From: Bacteroidota bacterium
GTDB taxonomy: Bacteria > Bacteroidota > Ignavibacteria > Ignavibacteriales > Ignavibacteriaceae
NCBI GenBank assembly: GCA_021793635.1
Contig: JAJYSI010000001.1
Coordinates: forward strand, 1-41,756
Length of the DNA: 41,756 nucleotides
Reading direction: 5' to 3'
Made by a program: the position numbers and the translations under genes. Position 1 is the stretch's first letter. Every line of letters begins with the position of its first letter. This document shows positions 7,558 through 15,003 of this stretch, piece after piece. Under the pieces are notes generated by a model that saw only the letters and a list, made by a program, of their open reading frames with translations, was not told where the DNA came from and searched no databases.

Positions 7558-7626
7558 GTCATTCCCACGAAAGTGGGAATCTACTTTGCCTGAGCACCTC
7601 TGGATTCCCGTTTGCACGGGAATGAC
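7558..7626. repeat. Paired ATTCCC-N8-GGGAAT palindromes (dRS3-like)
   Basis: Two 20-bp units, ATTCCCACGAAAGTGGGAAT (7561-7580) and ATTCCCGTTTGCACGGGAAT (7604-7623), sit inside an outer inverted repeat GTCATTCCC...GGGAATGAC. The ATTCCC-N8-GGGAAT form equals that of the neisserial dRS3 repeat and of similar elements in many environmental genomes. A non-autonomous mobile element or recombination target is plausible. Confidence 0.75.
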
Positions 7627-7663
7627 AAGAAGCAGCGGTCTTTTGGTTAGCCACAGAGATATT

Positions 7664-10600
7664 TTAATTTTCTAAAACTAAGCCGTTTTTCTTAGCTTCT
7701 TTTTTAAGCTCATAAGATTTCCACAAGTAATAGATAACCGGGTAAACCGCCAGCTCCATCAACACCGAAGTAACTACGCCGCCAAGCATCGGTGCGGCAA
7801 TTCTTTTCATAACGTCTGCGCCGGCGCCGTTACTCCACATAATTGGAACTAAGCCCGCAACGATTACAGAAGCTGTCATGATTTTTGGACGAACTCTTTT
7901 TACTGCGCCGTGATGGATTGAGTCAATTAAATCTTTAATGCCTCTCATCATTCCTTTGTCCTGCCATTCTTTGTAAGCAACATCAAGGTAAAGAAGCATT
8001 ACAACGCCAGTCTCTGCATCGAGACCGGCAAGCGCAATTATACCAACCCAAACTGCTATGCTTAGATTATATCCTAGAATGAATAACAGCCAGAAAGTAC
8101 CAACAAGTGAGAATGGAACCGCCAAAAAGATGATTGCAACTTTTTTTAGTGACTTTGTATTTAAGTAGATGATCAAGAAAATTATGAATAGTGTCATAGG
8201 GATAACAACCATCAAACGTTGATTGGCATGCTGCATATACTCAAACTCACCGCTCCAGACAAGGCTGTAACCGACAGGTAGATGAATAGTTTGTGCAACA
8301 ATTCTTTGTGCATTTTTTACGTAAGTTCCAATGTCTGAAGTTTTAAGATCAACATAAACCCATGCATTAGGTCTGGTGCCTTCGGTTTTAATAACCATCG
8401 GACCTTTGTGCACGGTAAAGTCGGCAAGTTGTCCCATCGGTACTTGCGCACCAGTGGGAGTAGGAACGAGAACTCGTTTCAAGTCATCTACATTATCTCT
8501 TTGTTCGCGTCCATATCTTAAATTAACCGGGAATCTTTCCAGACCTTCAACAGTGGTAGTAACATTCATCCCGCCCATTGCAGATTGAATTACATCTTCC
8601 ACATCTTGAATAGTTAGACCATACCTTGCAGCTTCTTCGCGATTGATATTTATATCAACATAATTACCGCCGACAGTTCTTTCGGCGTAAGCGCTTAATG
8701 TGCCGGGCACAGTGCGCATGACTGCCTCAACTTTCTCGCCTATAGACTGCAATGTATCCAGGTCAGGGCCAGAGATTTTAATTCCGACCGGAGTTTTAAT
8801 TCCGGTGCTAAGCATGTCTGTTCTCGTTTTAATCGGCATTGTCCATGCATTAGTAACACCGGGAAAATGTATAGCCTCGTTCATTTGATCAATAAGTTTT
8901 TTTACCGTCATTCCCTTAGGCCATTCGCTTTCGGGCTTAAGCATTATGGTTGTTTCCATCATATCAAGACCGGCTGGGTCTGTTGCAGTTTCAGCCCTTC
9001 CTATTTTACCAAACACGTGATGAACTTCCGGAAAAGAAGCAATTATTTTATCTGTCTGCTGAAGTAGTTCTTTTGCCTTAGTTATAGAAATTCCGGGTAA
9101 AGTAGTAGGCATGTAAAGCAAATCGCCTTCATAAAGCGGCGGCATGAACTCACTGCCGAGCCGTGAAAACGGGATGTAGGTTAGTGCCATCAAAACAAGC
9201 GTAGTAATAATAACATACTTCCAATGCTTAATTACAAAGTTCACAACAGGGTGATAAACTTTAATTAAGAATTTATTGATAGGATTTTTTTCTTCCGGCT
9301 TAATATTTCCGCGAATCCAGTAACCCATCAGCACCGGCACAAGAGTAATTGACAAGATTGCAGCAGCAGCCATCGAATATGTTTTTGTAAAAGCAAGCGG
9401 CTTGAATAATTTCCCTTCCTGAGCTTCCATTGTAAATATCGGGATGAAGGAAACCGTTATTACCAGCAGAGAATAAAACAAAGAAGGACCCACTTCCTTT
9501 GCCGCTTCAATAATTAACTGCCAGCGCTCGCGCCTTTGTTCAGGCGGCTTCAAGCTATCATGCTCAATATGCTTGTGGGCGTTTTCAATCATTATTATTG
9601 CAGCGTCAACCATAGCGCCGATGGCGATTGCTATTCCGCCGAGCGACATGATGTTTGCATTTATGCCTTGCGCCCTCATTACAATGAACGCCATTAAAAT
9701 TGCTGTCGGCAGCGTAAAGATTGCCACAAAGGCGCTTCGGAAGTGCATCAAGAATAAAATACAAACGAAAGCAACGATTAATATTTCTTCAATTAATTTA
9801 TCTTTAAGAGTATCAATAGCTCTTTCAATTAAACTGGAGCGGTCGTAGACCGGAGTAATCTTTACGTCCGGCGGAAGACCTTGTTTTAATTCGGCAAGTT
9901 TCTTTTTAACACCTTCGATAACAGAGAGAGCATTTTCACCGAAGCGCATTACAATAATTCCGCCCACGGCTTCGCCCTTGCCGTCGGACTCTGCTAAGCC
10001 TCTGCGCATCTCCGGACCATAAGCAACGTTGGCAATATCTTTTATATAAACAGGCGTGTTAGTTTTTTTATCAACCATTACGGGAATGTTCTCAACATCC
10101 TGAATTGATTTAATATACCCTAAGCCTCTTATCATAAATTCCGATTCACCCATTTCAATAGTTTCACCGCCGACATCATTATTCGATTTTTTCAATGCCA
10201 TCTCGACATCGCTTAACGGAATATTGTAAGCCAATAATTTTGCTGGATCTACAGTAACTTGATACTGCTTTACAAATCCGCCGATGCTCGCAACTTCAGC
10301 AACACCGGGAACAGTGCTAAGCTGATACTTCAAATACCAATCTTGGTATGTCCGGAGGTCTGCAAGAGAACGCTTGGGAGAAGACAAAGTATATTCGAAT
10401 ACCCAGCCTACGCCGGTTGCATCGGGTCCTAAAGTCGGAACAACACCGTTGGGCAATCTCTTTGCTGCATAGTTTAGATATTCTAAAACTCTGCTGCGTG
10501 CCCAGTAAAGGTCAGTGCCGTCCTGGAAGATTACGTAGACGAGAGAATATCCGAAGAAGGAATATCCTCTAACAACCTTTGCGCCAGGCACCGATACAAG

Positions 10601-10816
10601 CGCCGTTGTAAGCGGGTAAGTTACCTGGTCTTCAACTATTCGAGGCGACTGTCCTTCATACTTTGTGTAGATAATTACCTGAACATCGCTTAAGTCCGGT
10701 ATTGCATCTACGGGAATATTGTAAAGCGAATAAATTCCCCAGCCCATCAGGAATACTACGGCGAGAATTACGAGAAATCTATTTTTAACAGAAAACTCTA
10801 TTATCTTTTCTAACAT
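7664..10816 (-). CDS. cusA: Heavy-metal RND efflux pump, CusA type
   Basis: 1050 residues, the normal length for HME-RND inner-membrane pumps that use proton import to drive Cu(I)/Ag(I) export through a three-part channel. Visible: the N-terminal helix with PVDAIPDLSDVQVII, two large periplasmic halves, the TM4 relay GAMVDAAIIMIENAHKH, and the CusA-type segment TMPIKTRTDMLSTGIKTPVG. That last region carries one of the Met ligands in E. coli CusA. The substrate call (monovalent Cu/Ag rather than Zn/Co) follows from this and from the neighbours. It lies between cusB and a small disrupted gene. A GGAG site precedes the start. A dispersed repeat separates it from cusB. Confidence 0.96.
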   Translation of the reverse strand: MLEKIIEFSVKNRFLVILAVVFLMGWGIYSLYNIPVDAIPDLSDVQVIIYTKYEGQSPRIVEDQVTYPLTTALVSVPGAKVVRGYSFFGYSLVYVIFQDGTDLYWARSRVLEYLNYAAKRLPNGVVPTLGPDATGVGWVFEYTLSSPKRSLADLRTYQDWYLKYQLSTVPGVAEVASIGGFVKQYQVTVDPAKLLAYNIPLSDVEMALKKSNNDVGGETIEMGESEFMIRGLGYIKSIQDVENIPVMVDKKTNTPVYIKDIANVAYGPEMRRGLAESDGKGEAVGGIIVMRFGENALSVIEGVKKKLAELKQGLPPDVKITPVYDRSSLIERAIDTLKDKLIEEILIVAFVCILFLMHFRSAFVAIFTLPTAILMAFIVMRAQGINANIMSLGGIAIAIGAMVDAAIIMIENAHKHIEHDSLKPPEQRRERWQLIIEAAKEVGPSLFYSLLVITVSFIPIFTMEAQEGKLFKPLAFTKTYSMAAAAILSITLVPVLMGYWIRGNIKPEEKNPINKFLIKVYHPVVNFVIKHWKYVIITTLVLMALTYIPFSRLGSEFMPPLYEGDLLYMPTTLPGISITKAKELLQQTDKIIASFPEVHHVFGKIGRAETATDPAGLDMMETTIMLKPESEWPKGMTVKKLIDQMNEAIHFPGVTNAWTMPIKTRTDMLSTGIKTPVGIKISGPDLDTLQSIGEKVEAVMRTVPGTLSAYAERTVGGNYVDININREEAARYGLTIQDVEDVIQSAMGGMNVTTTVEGLERFPVNLRYGREQRDNVDDLKRVLVPTPTGAQVPMGQLADFTVHKGPMVIKTEGTRPNAWVYVDLKTSDIGTYVKNAQRIVAQTIHLPVGYSLVWSGEFEYMQHANQRLMVVIPMTLFIIFLIIYLNTKSLKKVAIIFLAVPFSLVGTFWLLFILGYNLSIAVWVGIIALAGLDAETGVVMLLYLDVAYKEWQDKGMMRGIKDLIDSIHHGAVKRVRPKIMTASVIVAGLVPIMWSNGAGADVMKRIAAPMLGGVVTSVLMELAVYPVIYYLWKSYELKKEAKKNGLVLEN

Positions 10817-10865
10817 TAAAAACTCCGAAATAAATTATTCATTTTCATAGAGAAAAAACTTTTCT

Positions 10866-10967
10866 TTGGAAGGAATGATGGAGTAGTGGAATAATGGAGT
10901 AATGTTAAACCCAAATTTGTATTCTTAGCATTCCAATATTCCATCATTTCACTACACCAATTCTCCA
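10866..10967. repeat. Dispersed TGGARTAAT-type inverted repeat, copy 3 (between cusB and cusA)
   Basis: The left arm (10866-10904) is a string of GGAATGATGGAGTAGTGGAATAATGG-type units. The right arm (about 10930-10967) carries reverse units (TTCCAATATTCCATCATTTC). It fills the cusB-cusA gap, so a hairpin would form in the middle of the efflux mRNA. Confidence 0.75.
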
Positions 10968-10978
10968 TAACTACATTC

Positions 10979-12697
10979 TTATTTAACCTTAAAGCCATGC
11001 GATTTCAAATTGTCGACAGCCTGCTGAATGGTAACCTCTTGAAGATTCATTCCGCATTTCGGATCGATTCCAGGCTTATCGGAAAGAACATTAAAATCCA
11101 TCGGGCATTGATAAACTTTGCCATCCATGTTATCATCAATTGCCTTCACGTCAATTACACCTTTGTAAGGGACTGGCGTAGAATGACTAACGCTCATCTG
11201 CATACCGTTCATATCATCTTTTTGTGAAACCGGTTTTTTGGTTTTGTCTTCGGGTTTACCTTCAGATGAATTCTTTTGCGTTGAAGAATCCGGATTACTT
11301 GATGAACCTGGAAGCGACATATTATTTAATGCGGCGTTCAGATTACTTTCTGAATCGATTAGGAATTGAGAAGAAGTTACAACTTCATCTCCCGGATTGA
11401 TGCCTCGCAAAACTTGAACATAACCGCTGTCGCCGCGTACTCCAAGAACTACAGTTCTCGGCTCAAAGTAACCGTTACCCAAAGCCATTATTGCAATGTC
11501 TCTAGTTCCGGTATGAATTATAGCTTGATTGGGAACTGCAACAGTCTGAAGCGTAATCGGCGATTTTATATTTGCATCTGCAAACATGCCGGGTTTAAAT
11601 TCATAATTATTTGTATTGTGAATTTCAATTCTAACCTGGACAGTTTTTGATTCGGTATCGAGATAAGGATAAATGTATGTTATTCTTCCTTGAAAAGTTT
11701 TACCGGGCATGTAGGATAACTGCAAGTCAACCTTATCGCCAAGTTTAATCCAGGGAAGTTCATATTGATAAACTTGAGCAAGCCCCCAAACTGTAGTGAG
11801 ATCGGCTATTTTATAAAGCGCCATTCCCGGCATTATGTTCTGCCCGTTGATTACCATTTTGTCTGTAACAATTCCGTTTGCCGGAGAATAGATAGTCATT
11901 GTTTTTTGAGGTGTGCCTCTTTTTTCAAGGGTTTGAATTTCTTTTTCGGATATGTCCCAGTAGAGAAGCCTCCGCTTTGCACTTTCGACTAACTGTTCTG
12001 AGCCTTGCTTGCTAATTAAAGAGCCGCTGCCGGAAATTTCTTTTCTATATTTTAATGCTTGAAGATATTCTTCTTGAGTGCTTACAAGATCGGGGCTGTA
12101 AACTTCAAGAAGCGGCTGCCCTTTCCGAACAAGTTGACCGGTGTAATCAACAAAAAGCTTTTCTACGTAACCCATAATTTTGGTTGAAACAGTGTAAAGC
12201 TTAGTTTCGTCGTAAGTAATATTTGCGGTGGTTCTGATGTTGCGTGATAATTTTCTTTTATCAACCGTAACTGTTGTTACGCCTATGTTTTGCTGCGTTG
12301 CCGGATCGATATGAATTTGATTAGAGCCTACCTGGTCAGCATAAACGGGAACGTAATCCATTCCCATTTCGTCTTTCTTCGGAACGGGCGAAGTTTCCGA
12401 AGGATTCATCGGTGAGCGGTAATAAGCAATTTTTCTTTCACCTCCGGATGAACTTTCATCTGCATAAACGGGAACATAATCCATTCCCATAGCATCTTTC
12501 ATAGGCACCTTTGAAGTTACAGTGGGATTCATAGGCGACCTATAGAAGAGAATTTTTCTTTCTTCACTTTTAGTTGAAGTTGTTGAAGTATGATTATTGA
12601 ATATCAGCCATCCAGTGCCTAAGCCAATTAAAATAGAAACAATTCCGGTTATGATAAATTTTCTTCCCGCATAGCGGGATTTCGTTTCACTCAACAT
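10979..12697 (-). CDS. cusB: CusB-type periplasmic adaptor with three heavy-metal-binding modules
   Basis: 572 residues. After a signal anchor (about 13-33) come two tandem HMBD-like units, near 50-80 and 90-121, each with YRSPMNP...VPxKDxMGMDYVPVYAD. The adaptor core follows (lipoyl, alpha-hairpin and beta-barrel, about 128-460), then a Ser/Lys-rich linker and a C-terminal CPMDFNVLSDKPGIDPKCGM domain (513-572). It links CusA to the outer-membrane channel and hands Cu(I) to the pump. The C-terminal domain is nearly identical to that of the separate Met/His-rich protein. Codons 7-11 (SRYAG) span a palindrome at 12665-12679. AAGGAG precedes the start. Confidence 0.95.
   Translation of the reverse strand: MLSETKSRYAGRKFIITGIVSILIGLGTGWLIFNNHTSTTSTKSEERKILFYRSPMNPTVTSKVPMKDAMGMDYVPVYADESSSGGERKIAYYRSPMNPSETSPVPKKDEMGMDYVPVYADQVGSNQIHIDPATQQNIGVTTVTVDKRKLSRNIRTTANITYDETKLYTVSTKIMGYVEKLFVDYTGQLVRKGQPLLEVYSPDLVSTQEEYLQALKYRKEISGSGSLISKQGSEQLVESAKRRLLYWDISEKEIQTLEKRGTPQKTMTIYSPANGIVTDKMVINGQNIMPGMALYKIADLTTVWGLAQVYQYELPWIKLGDKVDLQLSYMPGKTFQGRITYIYPYLDTESKTVQVRIEIHNTNNYEFKPGMFADANIKSPITLQTVAVPNQAIIHTGTRDIAIMALGNGYFEPRTVVLGVRGDSGYVQVLRGINPGDEVVTSSQFLIDSESNLNAALNNMSLPGSSSNPDSSTQKNSSEGKPEDKTKKPVSQKDDMNGMQMSVSHSTPVPYKGVIDVKAIDDNMDGKVYQCPMDFNVLSDKPGIDPKCGMNLQEVTIQQAVDNLKSHGFKVK
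12665..12679. repeat. Short palindrome in the cusB N-terminal codons
   Basis: TCCCGC-ATA-GCGGGA, GC-rich in an AT-rich context, read as Ser-Arg-Tyr-Ala-Gly just before the signal anchor. A similar but weaker TCCC...GGGA dyad lies at the same place in the Met/His-rich gene (about 7307-7321). Confidence 0.5.
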
Positions 12698-12718
12698 TAT
12701 AAATATCTCCTTAAACTC

Positions 12719-14011
12719 TTACTGAATTTTTTCTTTTATTTGATTAATATTTAATCCAACTGCTTGTTCAAGCAGAGCCTGGCTCTGCATGTAGCTCATC
12801 TCGGACATGTAATAATCCTGCTTAGCCATTAAAACCATTTTGTACGCATCGATGAACATTAAGAATTCCGTTTTGCCGGTTTGATATGCTGCAAGCGTTG
12901 ATTGAAGCGTTTGCTCTGCCTGAGGTATTACAGTGCTCTTATAAAGGTCGATTAAATTTTTATTGCTCTGAATTTTTATCAACGCATTCTGGACATCGCT
13001 TGCAACCATATTTTTCATTGCGCTTAATTGTTCATCGGCTGTGCTAATATTAATTTCGTTTTCCTGAACCTTGCCGGTAAATTTATCTTTTGACCAGAAC
13101 GCAAGAGGAATATTTACGCCAACCATAGCCGACCAAAAATCATTCGATGTGTTTGCCATATTTTTATACATAAGCTGAACCATGAAATCGGGATAGTATT
13201 CAAGTTTGGAAGCTTTCAGTTCAGATTTATTCATCTCTACGTTGAACTGCATAGCTTTAATTTCCGGGCGGTTTTGAAAAGCTAAATCAGAAAGCTGGCT
13301 GTAAGTCCAATTAGGAATTGTATCTTGAATATCTTTAATCTCCGGCAGAGGCGAATCAACCGGGCGGCTTAAGGTTGTGTTTATCATCGTCTCAACATTT
13401 CTTTTTTCCTTAAGAAGATTTATGCCGTCATTAATTAAAGTTGAAAGCTCTGTCTGCGCTCTTAAAGCATCGGCTTGGTTGCCGGTTCCGACTTCATACT
13501 GCTTTAATGTAATAGCGTTAAGCTGTTTAAGGAGGTCTTGATTTTCTTTATTGATTTCAATTTTCTTTTCAACAAAGTAAAGCATGTAGTAATTAGATTT
13601 TAAATCGTTAACAATTTTATTCTTAAGAGCGTTATACTGCTCACCGTACATTTTAGCATTGCTTGATGCGGCGTCGCCCATATTGCCGAGCTTGCCGGGA
13701 AACGGAAACATCTGCTGAACGTAGTAATCGGTCTCCATACCATTTGTAATTGGATTCAAATATTGGATAGGCGTTTGATAAAAAGAAATTCCAACTTGCG
13801 GCGGATCCCAGGCAGTAACTTGTTTAACTTTCGTTTGCTCTGCAAGTGTTTGGCTTCGCGCCGCTTTTAACTGCGGATTATTCTGAAGAGCCTCTTTGAC
13901 AAGATCATTGAGGCTTTCACTGCCGCTTTCTGTTTGGGAATAAATCGAGAGTGGCACAAATAAAAATATTAAAAGAATTAAGATGCCTGCTAAATTTAAT
14001 TTTTTTGCCAT
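12719..14011 (-). CDS. cusC: TolC-family outer-membrane efflux channel, CusC type
   Basis: About 430 residues of the outer-membrane factor family: a signal peptide (NLAGILILLIFLFVPLSIYSQ), then two long helical-hairpin repeats interrupted by the short strands that form the outer-membrane barrel (PPQVGISFYQTPIQ and the second-half equivalent PDFMVQLMYK). It completes the CusCBA tunnel. A longer frame opens at 14098, but ATG 14011 is preceded by GAGGAG at proper spacing and begins right at the signal peptide. The extension would lie within the leader of the proposed sigma-54 transcript. It is the first gene of the efflux operon. Confidence 0.92.
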   Translation of the reverse strand: MAKKLNLAGILILLIFLFVPLSIYSQTESGSESLNDLVKEALQNNPQLKAARSQTLAEQTKVKQVTAWDPPQVGISFYQTPIQYLNPITNGMETDYYVQQMFPFPGKLGNMGDAASSNAKMYGEQYNALKNKIVNDLKSNYYMLYFVEKKIEINKENQDLLKQLNAITLKQYEVGTGNQADALRAQTELSTLINDGINLLKEKRNVETMINTTLSRPVDSPLPEIKDIQDTIPNWTYSQLSDLAFQNRPEIKAMQFNVEMNKSELKASKLEYYPDFMVQLMYKNMANTSNDFWSAMVGVNIPLAFWSKDKFTGKVQENEINISTADEQLSAMKNMVASDVQNALIKIQSNKNLIDLYKSTVIPQAEQTLQSTLAAYQTGKTEFLMFIDAYKMVLMAKQDYYMSEMSYMQSQALLEQAVGLNINQIKEKIQ

Positions 14012-14130
14012 TAAGCTAATCTCCTCGTAATTCCGAAATAAGATAAACCCTTTTGGATTATTATACGGTAATATTGCATTTTTAAGTTTCTCATTCAACC
14101 TGTCACTTTTTATTTTTTTTCATAAGTCAT

Positions 14131-14241
14131 AGAAAGTATAATGCCAGAGCGGAAAGTTGAATTATGGTTTGAAAATGAAGTTTTTTAAGCTGTAAGGTTT
14201 GAGATTAATTAAAGAAGTTTAAATATTTTTAAAGAATTTAA
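14131..14241 (-). promoter_or_regulatory. Sigma-54-type promoter 1 with TTTAAA-tetrad upstream site (cusCBA)
   Basis: Reading the minus strand: TTAA cores at 14238-14241, 14229-14232, 14219-14222 and 14209-14212 (steps 9, 10, 10), then 62 bp, then TGGCATTATACTTTCT at 14146-14131. The -24 box is perfect; the -12 box is TTTC instead of TTGC. About 31 positions of the upstream site are nearly identical to promoter 2. It predicts a start of transcription near 14119 and a leader of about 110 nt before cusC. Confidence 0.7.
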
Positions 14242-14302
14242 AAGACTAAGTAGCGATTCACGTTAAACGAAATCATTACAAACTGAAATTGAAATTTTGT
14301 TT

Positions 14303-14568
14303 TTAGAAAGAAGGTTTTCGGTGTTGGTGGGCAACAGAAAGAATTAAAATAAAGTCATTTTCAATTGAAAAGAATAAGTTATATGGAAACTTTCTTATAA
14401 CACATTTTCTAACTTCATTTCTCAGCCTCGGGTAGGCTTCTGGATAATTTGAAATCCTTTTTACGGCTTTGATTATCTCAGTCTTAAATTCTTTTCCTAA
14501 TCCTTTTACTTCTAATTCATAGAAGGACTGAGACTCTTTAAATTCCTTTCTGTAAAGATTACTTTCAT
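14303..14568 (-). pseudogene. ParE/RelE-family toxin, frameshifted
   Basis: ATG 14568 overlaps the antitoxin stop in the classic ATGA arrangement, but its own frame ends after 18 codons. A second frame without any start codon reads YRKEFKESQSFYELEVKGLG and later RKFPYNLFFSIENDFILILS and VAHQHRKPSF, stopping at 14303. This is an unmistakable ParE/RelE-type toxin with the FPY..ff.ie..ilil.vaH..RKP core. The span of 266 nt is one base short of 89 codons, so one base has been lost between about 14531 and 14560. Either the toxin is dead or the assembly has an error there. Confidence 0.75.
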
Positions 14569-14768
14569 TCGCTAATTAGCTGCTCAAATTGTATTCCTTT
14601 TAACTTACCCTCACGGAAGAGTTTTAGCCTTCTTTCCGATTCTTGAAGCCAAATATCTTCAATTTCTTTATCAGGCTCATCTAAGCTTCTCAAAATGCTG
14701 TCAACGATTAATAATTTTTCTTGAGGAGATAATTTTAATGCGCTTTCTATAATTTCTTTATTGCTCAT
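14565..14768 (-). CDS. Antitoxin of addiction-module family (unstable antitoxin type)
   Basis: A 67-residue acidic helical protein with the family pattern: an N-terminal helix (ALKLSPQEKLLIVDSILRSL), DEPDKEIEDIWLQESERRL, and a C-terminal segment with LFREGKLKG.. that would bind the toxin. It matches small antitoxins partnered with ParE/RelE toxins. Its stop overlaps the toxin ATG. It sits between the cus promoter and the multicopper oxidase genes. The pair looks like an insertion in the copper island and has no visible link to copper. Confidence 0.85.
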   Translation of the reverse strand: MSNKEIIESALKLSPQEKLLIVDSILRSLDEPDKEIEDIWLQESERRLKLFREGKLKGIQFEQLISE

Positions 14769-15003
14769 TCTATGCTTCCTTTGGACTATTTAATTATAAG
14801 TTGTACGTCTGACTAACTGCAATATATGCAAAAAATATTTTCAAATAAATATCCGCTTATTTCCTCTCTTCTAACAGCAAACGCTTCCCGTTTTCGATTT
14901 TGCTGCATAATCCGGGCAAAGGATTTTGGAAAACTTATGTTAAATTCATTTCCATTATTTTAATTAGTCGATTTATATTATGTCTATTGCAGACCGGCTT
15001 TAT

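Larger units (their letters stand above)
7340..7663. other. 324-bp spacer holding a broken small gene and two palindromic elements
   Basis: Between cusA and the Met/His-rich gene I see no intact gene of normal size. The space holds a small Cys-tailed membrane-protein frame disrupted by a 20-bp palindrome (7427-7446), and a composite element of two ATTCCC-N8-GGGAAT units (7558-7626). Longer frames across this stretch are products of the repeats. Confidence 0.7.

Noticed and set aside
7371..7675. Overlapping frames of 65-76 codons on both strands across the cusA downstream spacer
   Set aside because: They read through the two palindromic elements and have no family similarity; only the short frame from 7505 looks gene-like.
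14012..14098. N-terminal extension of the CusC frame to 14098
   Set aside because: No ribosome site there, the extension is not signal-peptide-like, and it lies in the leader of the proposed promoter; GAGGAG and a signal peptide mark 14011.
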